A stretch of DNA of 64,000 bases, taken from positions 34,562 through 98,561 of the forward strand of contig NZ_BCVA01000017.1 of assembly GCF_001591505.1 (NCBI RefSeq), given 5' to 3'. The notes below the pieces were generated by a model. The model was not told the DNA's origin and made no database searches. It saw only the letters and a program-made list of their open reading frames with translations. The position numbers were made by a program, and so were the translations under genes. This DNA is from Neobacillus niacini NBRC 15566. GTDB taxonomy: Bacteria; Bacillota; Bacilli; Bacillales; Cytobacillaceae. This document shows, piece by piece, positions 33,597-42,542 of this stretch (position 1 is its first letter; every line of letters begins with the position of its first letter).

Positions 33597-34539
33597 CTCA
33601 ATCAAACTACTAGTTTTTGCTTTAATTGCTGCCGCAGTGTGTGCCATCTATTTATTCCATGAATTAAACGGGAGCTTTGGATATGCCCTTCCAAAACGAA
33701 CGATAAAAGTGCTGGCAATGATTTTAACCGGAGTCACCATTGCGTATGCAACCGTTGTTTTTCAGACGATCACTCATAATAAAATTCTAACACCGAGTAT
33801 CATGGGGTTGGATTCACTTTACCTGCTTTTACAAACCTTAATTATTTTCTTTTTAGGCTCAGGTCATATCATTATAGTCAATAAACAGGTGAATTTTTTA
33901 CTCTCAGTAGTTGTCATGATTGTTTTTGCTCTATTTTTATACAAGTTTTTATTTAAAAAGGGCAATCAGCCAATCTACTTTTTATTGCTTGTCGGAATCA
34001 TTGTAGGAACATTTTTCTCCAGTATTTCAACGTTTTTTCAGGTACTGATTGACCCGAATGAATTCCAAATCGTCCAAGACCGGATGTTTGCGAGTTTTAA
34101 TAATATTAATTCAGACTTAGTTTGGCTGGCGATTGGCATCGTTGCGCTTGTGATGATTTATGCATGGCGTTTTTTAAAGTATTTAGACGTCCTGTCTTTA
34201 GGGCGTGATACAGCAATCAATTTAGGGGTTCCATATGATTCTATCGTCAAAAAAATGCTGATAGTCGTAGCAGTCTTTATCTCAATTTCGACTGCTTTAG
34301 TAGGACCGATTACCTTTTTTGGCTTAATCGTTGCCAATCTATCATATCAATTTTTCAAAACGTACAAACACAATATCCTGATTACTGGAGCAATCCTTAT
34401 GAGTATCATCGCTCTTGTTGGCGGGCAATGGGTGGTTGAACGGGTGTTTACTTTTTCAACCACGTTAAGTGTCATTATTAACTTTATCGGTGGAGTGTAC
34501 TTCATCTATTTACTGTTAAAGGAGAGGAAAGCTGCATGA
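33589..34539 (+). CDS. yclO: Petrobactin-type Fe-siderophore ABC permease 2
   Basis: 316 residues, second FecCD-family permease. RTIKVLAMILTGVTIAYATVVFQ and NKILTPSIMGLDSLYLL align with the corresponding motifs of the first. It overlaps the preceding gene by eight bases and the following gene by four, so the three membrane-complex genes are translationally coupled. Confidence 0.9.
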   Translation: MRNSIKLLVFALIAAAVCAIYLFHELNGSFGYALPKRTIKVLAMILTGVTIAYATVVFQTITHNKILTPSIMGLDSLYLLLQTLIIFFLGSGHIIIVNKQVNFLLSVVVMIVFALFLYKFLFKKGNQPIYFLLLVGIIVGTFFSSISTFFQVLIDPNEFQIVQDRMFASFNNINSDLVWLAIGIVALVMIYAWRFLKYLDVLSLGRDTAINLGVPYDSIVKKMLIVVAVFISISTALVGPITFFGLIVANLSYQFFKTYKHNILITGAILMSIIALVGGQWVVERVFTFSTTLSVIINFIGGVYFIYLLLKERKAA

Positions 34540-35297
34540 TACAAGTCCGAGCTTTGTCTAAGCTATATGGTAAAAAGTCAGTTGTTGAGGACGTGACCGT
34601 TGATATTCAGCCGCGGAAAATCACGAGCTTTATCGGTCCGAATGGAGCAGGTAAATCGACATTATTATCAATGGTGAGTCGTCTTCTTGATTCAGATACT
34701 GGTGAAGTGCTGATTGATAAAGCTGATGTAAAAAAGATGAAGTCAAATGATTTTGCTAAGAAGGTTTCAATTCTAAAGCAGTCCAATTACATGAATGTTC
34801 GCCTGACGATCCGCGAACTTGTATCCTTCGGACGCTTTCCCTATTCGAAGGGGAGATTAACGGAGGAAGACGTACGGATTGTTGACCAATCGCTTGAATA
34901 TATGCACCTAACCGATATGCAGGACAGTTTTTTAGATGAATTATCTGGCGGCCAAAGGCAGCGCGCGTTTATTGCGATGGTTATTGCGCAGGATACAGAA
35001 TACATTTTACTTGATGAACCATTGAACAATTTAGATATGAAGCATTCCGTTCAAATTATGAAAATACTGCGCAGGCTTGTTGATGAGCTTGGAAAAACAG
35101 TTGTCATCGTGCTGCATGATATCAACTTTGCCTCGGTTTATTCCGATCGAATCGTAGCAATGAAGGACGGTAAGGTCGTGAAAGATGGACCGACAGAAGA
35201 AATTATTGAATCAGCCGCACTAAAAGAGATTTACGATATGGATATTCCCATTCAGAAAATGGATGGCTGCAGAATTTGTGTATATTTTAGCTCTTAA
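34536..35297 (+). CDS. yclP: Petrobactin-type Fe-siderophore ABC ATPase
   Basis: 253 residues. Walker A is GPNGAGKSTLLS, the signature LSGGQRQRAFIAMV, Walker B EYILLDEPLNNLD and the switch histidine VLHDINFAS. It energises the YclN/O permeases. The ATGA overlap with the preceding gene shows coupling. Confidence 0.93.
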   Translation: MIQVRALSKLYGKKSVVEDVTVDIQPRKITSFIGPNGAGKSTLLSMVSRLLDSDTGEVLIDKADVKKMKSNDFAKKVSILKQSNYMNVRLTIRELVSFGRFPYSKGRLTEEDVRIVDQSLEYMHLTDMQDSFLDELSGGQRQRAFIAMVIAQDTEYILLDEPLNNLDMKHSVQIMKILRRLVDELGKTVVIVLHDINFASVYSDRIVAMKDGKVVKDGPTEEIIESAALKEIYDMDIPIQKMDGCRICVYFSS

Positions 35298-35315
35298 TAA
35301 AAGGAGAGATATGTT

Positions 35316-36263
35316 GTGAAAAAATGGAGTTTTTTATTGGTAATGGTATCAATGATGTTATTCTTAGCAGCATGCGGGTCACAAGAAGAGAGTAAGGCAG
35401 AACCAGCAGATGGAAAAACGGCAGCTTCTGAAAAAATAACCATTGAACATAAGTATGGAAAAGTAGAAATCGATAAAAATCCAGAAAAAGTAGTGGTTTT
35501 TGACTTTGGTATTCTTGATACCTTGGATGAATTGGGTATAGAAGTTACGGGAGTTCCACAGGCAACCATTCCTTCCTACTTAGAAAAATATGCAGGTGAG
35601 AAATATACGAATGTTGGAAGTTTAAAAGAGCCTGATTTTGAGGCGATTCATGCTATGCAGCCTGATGTTATTTTTATTTCTACCCGCCAAGCTGAATTAT
35701 ATGGACAGTTTGCAGAAATTGCTCCAACGGTGTATGTGGAATTAGATTATTCCAAGTACATGGAGTCTTTTGAGAAAAATATGAATCTTGTCGGCGACAT
35801 TTTTGATAAGAAAGAAGAAGTGGCAAGTAGCGTTAAAGAAATCAAAGCAAGTGCTGATGAATTAAACAAAAAGGCTTCTGAGCTTGACCAAAAAGGGTTA
35901 ATTGTTTTAGCAAATGAAGGAAAAGTAAGTGCTTATGGACCGAGCTCCCGTTTTGGTGTGATTCATGATGTGTTTGGTTTCGGAGCAGCTGATGAGAAAA
36001 TTGAAGTTTCCACACATGGACAAAGCATTACCATGGAATACATTATGGAGACAAACCCAGACGTATTGTTTGTGATTGACCGTAACACAGCAGTAGGCGG
36101 TGAGGCTGGTGCTGAAAAAGTAATTGAAAATGAGCTTGTTAAAAAGACCACTGCCTTCAAAGAAGATAAAATCATTTACCTCGATCCAGACGCTTGGTAC
36201 TTAAGCGGCGGCGGTTTACAATCTGTAAAACTTATGACGGAAGAGATTGAAGCTTCATTATAA
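35316..36263 (+). CDS. yclQ: Petrobactin-type siderophore-binding lipoprotein
   Basis: 315 residues. A signal peptide ends in the lipobox LAAC (Cys about 20). A class III binding-protein fold follows: HKYGKVEIDKNPEKVVVFDFG in the first lobe, PDVIFISTRQ, and KEDKIIYLDPDAWYLSGGG near the end. The B. subtilis relative YclQ binds petrobactin and its precursor. The start is GTG 35316 behind AAAGGAGAG. Confidence 0.92.
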   Translation: MKKWSFLLVMVSMMLFLAACGSQEESKAEPADGKTAASEKITIEHKYGKVEIDKNPEKVVVFDFGILDTLDELGIEVTGVPQATIPSYLEKYAGEKYTNVGSLKEPDFEAIHAMQPDVIFISTRQAELYGQFAEIAPTVYVELDYSKYMESFEKNMNLVGDIFDKKEEVASSVKEIKASADELNKKASELDQKGLIVLANEGKVSAYGPSSRFGVIHDVFGFGAADEKIEVSTHGQSITMEYIMETNPDVLFVIDRNTAVGGEAGAEKVIENELVKKTTAFKEDKIIYLDPDAWYLSGGGLQSVKLMTEEIEASL

Positions 36264-36271
36264 AAATTTGG

Positions 36272-36289
36272 GCCAGGTGCTTACCTGGC
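36272..36289 (+). other. Short hairpin between yclQ and the monooxygenase gene
   Basis: GCCAGGT GCTT ACCTGGC is a perfect seven-base-pair stem followed by a short pyrimidine run. It probably terminates partly or protects the upstream mRNA, lowering expression of the last gene. Confidence 0.6.
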
Positions 36290-36312
36290 TTTCTTAATAT
36301 GGAGGGAAGTTT

Positions 36313-36618
36313 ATGTTCTATCAAATTAGAAGAATTGTAGTGAAAGAGGGATTTAGCGATCAGGTGGTCGAGAATTTTTCAAATCGAGGCGGTTTGTTAG
36401 CAACTCGTCCTGGATACATTGGCAGACAGATTTTGGTTAAGAAAGTTCGCCGAGGCGAAGAGGAAGTTATGGTAATGGTTCAATGGGAATCTGAAGAGGA
36501 TTGGAAAAACTGGGAGAAGAGCCCTGAGCATATTGCCGGCCATAAGGCGAAGCCCAAGGCAGAGAAGCCTGAATATATCATTGAATCCACTCATGATCTT
36601 TACTATGTAAAAGGGTAA
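36313..36618 (+). CDS. hmoA: HmoA/IsdG-like heme-degrading monooxygenase
   Basis: 101 residues of the antibiotic-biosynthesis-monooxygenase (dimeric alpha-beta barrel) fold. MFYQIRRIVVKEGFSDQVVENF and MVMVQWESEEDWKNWEKSPEHIAGH fit HmoA/YetG-type proteins that release iron from heme. Its place at the end of a Fur-controlled iron operon supports that role. The start ATG 36313 follows GGAGGGAAG. Confidence 0.8.
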   Translation: MFYQIRRIVVKEGFSDQVVENFSNRGGLLATRPGYIGRQILVKKVRRGEEEVMVMVQWESEEDWKNWEKSPEHIAGHKAKPKAEKPEYIIESTHDLYYVKG

Positions 36619-36633
36619 GTCTAGCTAGAGAGA

Positions 36634-36675
36634 GGCTGACGCGAAAGGTCACTTAGTGGTCCAATCGTGTCAGCC
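36634..36675. terminator. Terminator after the iron operon
   Basis: GGCTGACGCGA pairs with TCGTGTCAGCC (one G-T pair). It lies between two converging genes and has weak T-runs on both sides. Confidence 0.65.
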
Positions 36676-36682
36676 TTATTGT

Positions 36683-37168
36683 TTACTCTTTTTCGATTTC
36701 CACGTTATTTTCCTTTGCTAACTCATCGAGTTTTTTGTTATAGTCTTCAATTTGAAGACGCCCTTCTTCGAGAAGCTTATTTGCTTCGTCTACCAAACTA
36801 GAATCTTGTTTTTCGAGGGCTTCAACAATCTTTTCAAACGCGCTAAATTGGAGCTTTGCTCCAGAAAGATAAATGTCATGTATTTCTTTCAATTCATCTG
36901 TTTCAATTGATACATTTTCAAGTTCAGTCAGTAATTCCTCATAATTGGGAATGACCTCGTTTACCATGGCATCATACATTGTTTGATCATCTGTATAATT
37001 GACCCCCGCAACACCCTCATAAGCAGCAACAGCCTTATCCTCCAGGGTTTGTGCCGTCTTCAATTCCTCATTAATATAATTCACAATATCATCCTGAACC
37101 GGCCCCCCGCAGCCAGCCAAAACAAGCAAAAATCCTAAGAAACCCACCGCTAACACACGCTTCACCAC
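36683..37168 (-). CDS. Helical lipoprotein of unknown function
   Basis: About 161 residues. The signal peptide ends with LVLAGCGG, so it is lipid-anchored outside the cell. The rest is alpha-helical and acidic with many Glu/Leu/Lys heptads. The start GTG 37168 follows GGAGGTG. The family was not recognised; the layout resembles small YkyA-type cell-wall-associated lipoproteins but motifs are lacking. It is divergent from the two-PAS kinase gene, with a composite repeat between them. Confidence 0.75.
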   Translation of the reverse strand: MVKRVLAVGFLGFLLVLAGCGGPVQDDIVNYINEELKTAQTLEDKAVAAYEGVAGVNYTDDQTMYDAMVNEVIPNYEELLTELENVSIETDELKEIHDIYLSGAKLQFSAFEKIVEALEKQDSSLVDEANKLLEEGRLQIEDYNKKLDELAKENNVEIEKE

Positions 37169-37257
37169 AACCCCACCTCCCTCGACCATTATATGAACCA
37201 CCGGAAGTCCACTATGTATGAACAAAGTTGAAAAAAGTGGAAATTAACCGGAAAGTA

Positions 37258-37303
37258 ACTGTCCGCCTGAGGTGGAAAGTGTCCACAAGTGGTGCCTGTC
37301 ACC
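37258..37303 (+). repeat. Composite palindromic repeat, copy 1
   Basis: Module 2 (ACTGTCCGCCTGAGGTGGA, then GTGTCCAC) is followed by module 1 (GGTGCCTGTCACC). It lies in the divergent gap before the PAS kinase gene. Four other copies are at 44285, 46204, 51591 and 63663. Confidence 0.8.
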
Positions 37304-37384
37304 CAATTCAAAAAAATCTTTTATTATTCCCGCAATTCTGTAAAATGGAAATAGAAGAATAATGTTGTGTCTGGAGAGATTGTT

Positions 37385-38848
37385 ATGGCGAAGTGTTATC
37401 CGATTTTTGGAAGTAAGGCTGCTGCAGATTTATGTAATCCTGATGAGTGGATTGATTTATTTCTTAGTTGTACCCCAGATGGTGTTAGTATCATCAATAT
37501 GGAGGATCGGTTTATTCGAATCAACCATTTGTTTTCGGTGATTTTTGGCTATACCGAGGAGGATGTGATTGGCAGAAAAATATATGACCTTCCTGCTCCG
37601 TTTTGTATAAATGGAATCCTAACAGAAGTGAAAAGTGGTAAAGCCTTTACTAATTTGATCACACAGCGTCAACATAAAGATGGTCGCCTCTTAGACATTG
37701 CCGTATCTTACTCTCCGTTTCTAAATGCAACGGGTGAGATAATAGCCGTTCTAGCCATCTATCGAGATATTACGAAAGAAGTAAATATGGAGAGAGAGTT
37801 AAAAAGAACACGTGAATTATATAAATTAATATCGGAAAATACATCGGATTTTATTAAGGTTTATTCAAGGGATAAAACCATTTTATATGCTTCTCCTTCT
37901 CATGAAAAAGCATTTGGGTTTTCACCTGAAGAATTACAGGGCATGCATGTGTTAGACGTTATCCATGAAGAGGAACAAGAGTCATTAGATAGAATGTCAA
38001 AGAACCTTCACGAAACTGGAGAACCTCAGCTAATACAACTAAAATTGAAAACAAAGGATAATAAGGTTTTTTATTCAGAGACAACGGTTTCTCCAGTCTA
38101 CAATGACAAAATGGAGATTGACTCTTATGTTACGGTTGGCAGGAATATTACAGAGCGAGTTGAAAATGATGCGGCACTCCGTAATTTAGATCGTCTCTCT
38201 ATAATTGGTCAATTGGCTGCAGGAGTTGGACACGAAATAAGAAATCCCTTGACAGCTTTGAAAGGGTTTACGAAGTTGTTGAAAACATCGAATCCTTCTG
38301 ACAAACAGGCTGAATACTTATCAATTATCACAGACGAGCTAGATCGAATCGATATAATCGTCAATGAATTTATGTCTTTGGCAAAACCCCAGGCGATTCA
38401 ATTTGAGCAAGGGAATTTAATTTCAATCCTAGAAAGTACCATTAATGTACTCCGTCCACAAGCCATGCTGGATAATGTACAAGTAACCACTAAATATCCG
38501 AAAGAAGACAATCTTGAACTTCTATGTTCTCCTAATCAACTCAAACAAGTCTTTGTAAATATAATAAAAAATGCAATAGAAGCCATGCCCAATGGCGGAA
38601 ATGTTTCAATCAGCCTTCTAAAATTGAAGAACAAAAGAGTTGTCATCACCTTTAAGGATGAAGGGCCTGGTATAGATAATGATCTCTTGCAATATTTAGG
38701 AACTCCGTTTTATACAACGAAAGATAAGGGGATTGGTCTAGGATTAACCGTCAGTAACAAAATAGTCCAAGAACATAACGGTAAGATGAAAATAGATAGT
38801 CACCAGGGAAAAGGGACAACTGTGAAAATTGAATTAGAATGTTTGTAA
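37385..38848 (+). CDS. Two-PAS sporulation-type histidine kinase
   Basis: About 487 residues: PAS 1 near residues 20-130, PAS 2 near 135-260, HisKA with AAGVGHEIRNPLTALKGFTK, then HATPase with QVFVNIIKNAIEAMPNGG, DEGPGIDNDLL and GIGLGLTVSN. There is no membrane segment. The plan is that of KinA/KinE-type kinases, which phosphorylate Spo0F. ATG 37385 is chosen for the TGGAGAGA site. It resembles the kinase at 4725 closely in its catalytic half. No cognate regulator is adjacent. Confidence 0.88.
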   Translation: MAKCYPIFGSKAAADLCNPDEWIDLFLSCTPDGVSIINMEDRFIRINHLFSVIFGYTEEDVIGRKIYDLPAPFCINGILTEVKSGKAFTNLITQRQHKDGRLLDIAVSYSPFLNATGEIIAVLAIYRDITKEVNMERELKRTRELYKLISENTSDFIKVYSRDKTILYASPSHEKAFGFSPEELQGMHVLDVIHEEEQESLDRMSKNLHETGEPQLIQLKLKTKDNKVFYSETTVSPVYNDKMEIDSYVTVGRNITERVENDAALRNLDRLSIIGQLAAGVGHEIRNPLTALKGFTKLLKTSNPSDKQAEYLSIITDELDRIDIIVNEFMSLAKPQAIQFEQGNLISILESTINVLRPQAMLDNVQVTTKYPKEDNLELLCSPNQLKQVFVNIIKNAIEAMPNGGNVSISLLKLKNKRVVITFKDEGPGIDNDLLQYLGTPFYTTKDKGIGLGLTVSNKIVQEHNGKMKIDSHQGKGTTVKIELECL

Positions 38849-38943
38849 GATTTTACAAAAAACAATTAAATGCCTATCAATCTTTATGCCAGTCCATCAT
38901 TAGATAAAGAGACGAGACTAATCATGGATAAGGATGATTGAAA

Positions 38944-39108
38944 ATGGCGAAGAGGAACAGAGGGAAAACCATAAACTACCTCCCATCAAAAGGGCGGGGG
39001 ACATGTCCCTTGTGTGGAAGGACAAGAATAAAGCTGTTATACCCGTTTAAAACAGAAAGCAACCAAACCATCAAAGTGTGCAAAAACTGCCGGTTAAAAA
39101 AATACTAA
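38944..39108 (+). CDS. Small zinc-ribbon protein (54 residues)
   Basis: ATG 38944 to TAA 39106 encodes a basic 54-residue protein with two knuckles, CPLCGR and CKNCR, separated by about 24 residues, which is a classic zinc-ribbon layout. AAGGATGA precedes the start by eight bases and a terminator follows three bases after the stop, so it is a complete gene unit. Proteins of this type often bind RNA or ribosomes; none is proven here. It occupies the otherwise empty 38849-39298 gap. Confidence 0.72.
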   Translation: MAKRNRGKTINYLPSKGRGTCPLCGRTRIKLLYPFKTESNQTIKVCKNCRLKKY

Positions 39109-39111
39109 ACA

Positions 39112-39146
39112 AAGTTCCTAGGGAGGTTTCCTTAGGAACTTTTTAT
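39112..39146 (+). terminator. Terminator after the zinc-ribbon gene
   Basis: AAGTTCCTA pairs with TAGGAACTT, with extra inner pairing of GGA/TCC, followed by a T-run. Confidence 0.85.
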
Positions 39147-39298
39147 TAGGGCGTAATGACTATAAAGAATAAAGCTTAATTGCCTTTTTCAGGAAAAAGG
39201 TAGGATAGTATTTTGTTTCTAATGATATTAAAATAATTTTACGTTATAAAAATACATAATTATTAATAAAAATACAAAATGGTTGTGGGGGCTTATTG

Positions 39299-41677
39299 AT
39301 GAAGAAGAAAAAAATTGCAGGTCTATTAGCGGTGAGTTTACTTACGGCAGTTCCTTTTTCGACAGGATTTGCTGAGGGACCGAAATGGACGAATGTGAAT
39401 GCATATGAAGAGCAGGATGCTAGCAAGTTTAATAGTGAAAACTATGACTTTATGAAATTCTCCCAAATTGGGGCTAAATTGACAGCGATTGAAAAACAAT
39501 CGAATCGTATAAAAGTAGAAGTCCGCGGAACATCTGCTGATGGTCACCCTCTTTACGTGGTAACCATTGCGGATCCAACTACACAAGGAAAGTTTGGGAA
39601 ATTCCAGTCTCTTAGAAAACAAATGTTCAAGAATCCTGGAAAGGCTCAGGAGTGGATTGAAAATAATCCGGATTTCAAAGTACCGATTATGATCAATGGC
39701 TCGATTCATGGTACTGAGTTTGTAGGAAGTGACGCGGTTATCCAATTAATCGAACGCTTTGCAACCCAAGATGATGCAGAAACGAAAAATATTTTAGAGA
39801 ATAATATTCTTATTTTTAACGTCGTGCAAAATCCGGATGGCCGTGTGGAGGCAACCCGTTTTAATGGAGAAGGGATTGATTTGAATCGTGACTTTATCAC
39901 CCAGTCCCAGCCTGAAACCCAAGAAACGGTTGAATTAATTAAAGAGTGGAATCCAATGGTGTTCCTTGATACCCATGGCTATGTGAAGAATTACGCACCT
40001 AATAAGCAGGGTTTAATTGAACCATGTACACCGCCTCATAATCCTAACTATGAGTATGACCTTTATAGTAAATGGGCAATGGATCAGGCAAAGGCAATGG
40101 AAGCAGAGATTTTGGGAGACAAGGAAAGTTATAAAGGAAATTTGTATCAAAGTATGGAGGGAGTTTACGTGCCGCAGCGTGACGATGCGGCTGGCTGGGA
40201 TGATTATCCGCCCATTTTCACACCGATGTATGCGATGTACCATGGTGCTTACGGACATACGTTAGAAGCACCGACAAATGATTTGGACGGAGTACGCTGG
40301 ATGTATAATGCCATCATGGGTGCCTTGAATTTTGCCACGGAAAACAAGCAATCCATGATCACAGACCAAATTGAAATGTTCAAACGCGGCATTAATTTCG
40401 ACCATCCTTTCCATGAAACAGGATTCTTCCCTAATGCTTACATTTTGCCAGTTGATGAAAAAGACCCAACGGTAACGACGAAGGCTGTGAACCATTTACT
40501 CCGTAACGATATTGAGGTTAAAGAAGCAACAAAAGCATTTACGGTTGAAGGAAAAACCTATCCTAAGGGAACGTATCTTGTTCAAATGGATCAAGCGAAA
40601 GCTGGTTTAGCCAATACAATGCTATGGGATGGTGAGGATATTTCAAACAATACAACTGCTATGTATGATATTTCTGCATGGAGCCTTCCGGAGCTTTGGG
40701 GCTTTGAGGCAGTTGAAATATACAGTGCTGTAGACGTTACAACTAAACAGGTTAATCAAGTAACGGTGCAAGGGACAGTATCAGGTAAAGGTCCTTACTT
40801 GATTCCGAATAGTTCTGTAAAAGCAATTGAATTAGTAAATAACTTGCTTAAACAGGGAGTAGCGGTATCACGCAGCGAATCGGGCGATTTTTATACAGCT
40901 GCCTCAGCAAATAAAATTTCAGCAACTGTGAAAGAATCTGGTCTGAAAATCGGATCGGTTGAAAGTGTACCGGGGGATGCTGTTGAGGTAGCTAGTTTGC
41001 AGGTAGCCATTTTGAAGGATGGTGGAATGGGGAAGGTTCAGTCTCATAGCGGGACAAAACTTGCCTTGAAGAGACTAGGATTTGAAGTGACAGAAGTGAC
41101 ACCTGTTGAAGTAGCAGAGCAAGGTTTAGCGGGCTTCGATGTGTTTGTATATAGTGGGACAGAAAGTCTTATTTCTACGAACTTGTCTGCGGCAAACAAA
41201 GAATTTGGATTCCAAAAACCGGAACAGCTAACAGCATTTCAAAGCAATGTTAACAGTTTTCTAGACAATGGAGGAAAGTACATTGCTGTAGGTGCCGGTG
41301 CATCAAAAGCAACCAAAACACTTGGCTTGACTGACAACGAAATTAACAGTGCTGGATCAAACAGTAACGGTATTGTGAAGGTTAATTATGAAGGTACTGG
41401 ACTAACTGCAGGCTATAATCAGGACGACTTAGGATTTGTATACCGCCCAGCTTGGTACAGTGTTGTAGGAAATGATGAAGTAGCCGCTACTCTAGCAGAT
41501 TCGGATGACTTCTTTGTAGCTGGCCATTGGAGAATAAATAAACTTCCAGCCAAGGGTCAGGCTGTCATCGTAAAAGAAGATAATAAAGACGTCACTCTTA
41601 TAGGTTTAGAGGCAGGGTTCCGTGACCATACCGACTACTTATTCAGACTCCTTTCCAATGCAATATTTGAAAGATAA
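39299..41677 (+). CDS. Secreted M14-family zinc carboxypeptidase
   Basis: About 792 residues. A signal peptide (KKKKIAGLLAVSLLTAVPFS) ends near GFAEG. The peptidase domain (about 45-340) has the zinc motif NGSIHGTEFVG (His and Glu) and the third ligand in FLDTHGYV, plus LEAPTNDLDGVRW toward the end. The C-terminal half contains a domain resembling a type-1 glutamine-amidotransferase-like fold (FDVFVYSGTES, GKYIAVGAGASK). It probably trims peptides or wall fragments outside the cell. ATG 39299 follows TGGGGGC. Confidence 0.85.
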   Translation: MKKKKIAGLLAVSLLTAVPFSTGFAEGPKWTNVNAYEEQDASKFNSENYDFMKFSQIGAKLTAIEKQSNRIKVEVRGTSADGHPLYVVTIADPTTQGKFGKFQSLRKQMFKNPGKAQEWIENNPDFKVPIMINGSIHGTEFVGSDAVIQLIERFATQDDAETKNILENNILIFNVVQNPDGRVEATRFNGEGIDLNRDFITQSQPETQETVELIKEWNPMVFLDTHGYVKNYAPNKQGLIEPCTPPHNPNYEYDLYSKWAMDQAKAMEAEILGDKESYKGNLYQSMEGVYVPQRDDAAGWDDYPPIFTPMYAMYHGAYGHTLEAPTNDLDGVRWMYNAIMGALNFATENKQSMITDQIEMFKRGINFDHPFHETGFFPNAYILPVDEKDPTVTTKAVNHLLRNDIEVKEATKAFTVEGKTYPKGTYLVQMDQAKAGLANTMLWDGEDISNNTTAMYDISAWSLPELWGFEAVEIYSAVDVTTKQVNQVTVQGTVSGKGPYLIPNSSVKAIELVNNLLKQGVAVSRSESGDFYTAASANKISATVKESGLKIGSVESVPGDAVEVASLQVAILKDGGMGKVQSHSGTKLALKRLGFEVTEVTPVEVAEQGLAGFDVFVYSGTESLISTNLSAANKEFGFQKPEQLTAFQSNVNSFLDNGGKYIAVGAGASKATKTLGLTDNEINSAGSNSNGIVKVNYEGTGLTAGYNQDDLGFVYRPAWYSVVGNDEVAATLADSDDFFVAGHWRINKLPAKGQAVIVKEDNKDVTLIGLEAGFRDHTDYLFRLLSNAIFER

Positions 41678-41685
41678 TGATGAGT

Positions 41686-41721
41686 AAAGCCTGGTTCTGC
41701 TATGGACCAGGCTTGCTTTTT
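41686..41721 (+). terminator. Terminator after the M14 peptidase
   Basis: AAGCCTGGT and ACCAGGCTT pair around a ten-base loop, then a T-run. Confidence 0.88.
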
Positions 41722-41727
41722 GATACT

Positions 41728-42407
41728 TTACATTAATTTTTGACCTAATTCCATTTTTTTAAGACAGTTATTAAGTACCTCTTCGTCAATCTTATTTACT
41801 AAATAATATTTTTCTTTATAAATCGCAAAAATAATTTTTTTAATATCTTGTTCGTGATTTTGTAGATCCTTTATAAAAAGATTTAGTTGAACCGGCTCAT
41901 CTTTATTATGTAGTGGTGGTTGGAGATAGCTGATTCCTTGTGACTTTTTAAAACCATTCCTTTTAAAAAATTCATTTCTCTTCTTACACTGATCTTTCTC
42001 TTCCTTCGTATGGACCAGACCCTCTGTTTCTGTTTCTAGAATGATTGCGTTTAATGAAGAGTGACCTGCTGCAATAGCATCATCGATAAATAATTCTTCC
42101 ATTTTTGCTAACGTTTTCGAACCTATTCCTTTACTTCTAGTATGTGGATTTGTTGCAATATAGACAATAAAACCGGTATTAACTTCCTCTAAATAGTGGC
42201 CAGTTGCAAAAGAAATAAGTTGCTCCCCTTCAAAACCTATCAGGAAACGAAAATTGTTAGGCTTTTGAAGCTGTGCATAATGCAAGCCATTAAAAAAATA
42301 GTATGTGGTTCTCTCACAACAAGTGGAAAAACTAAATAATATAAATTTAGCACCCTATCCATGTGGCGTAAGTTATCCTGAGTTATCTCATCCCAGTGGA
42401 TATTCAT
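41728..42407 (-). pseudogene. GNAT acetyltransferase broken by a one-base deletion
   Basis: The first part, MNIHWDEITQDNL to REPHTIF, is in one frame and the remainder, NGLHYAQLQKPNN onward through VYIATNPHTRSKGIGSKTL (the acetyl-CoA P-loop), is in another. Joining them needs one extra T in the T7 run (A7 at 42292-42298 on the plus strand): eight T would give TIFFNGLHYAQ and a full GNAT of about 226 residues. ATG 42407 has AAAGGGGAGGG before it. It could be a recent pseudogene, a phase-variable switch or an assembly error. Confidence 0.8.
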
Positions 42408-42507
42408 ATTAAATCCCTCCCCTTTAATAGTACAACAAAGAAGATAGTAGTTATAAGTGAAGGCCAATGACTCAGGGCTTAAGGATAATCCTTTTATTTT
42501 TAATGAG

Positions 42508-42540
42508 AAAAAAATCCCTAGGAATCAAGTCCAAGGGATC
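42508..42540 (-). terminator. Terminator after the second GNAT gene
   Basis: On the minus strand ATCCCTTGG pairs with CCTAGGGAT (one mismatch), followed by seven T. Confidence 0.75.
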
Positions 42541-42542
42541 TT

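Noticed and set aside
40013..40265. Open frames on both strands within the M14 peptidase
   Set aside because: They lie wholly inside a well-supported coding sequence and lack ribosome sites.
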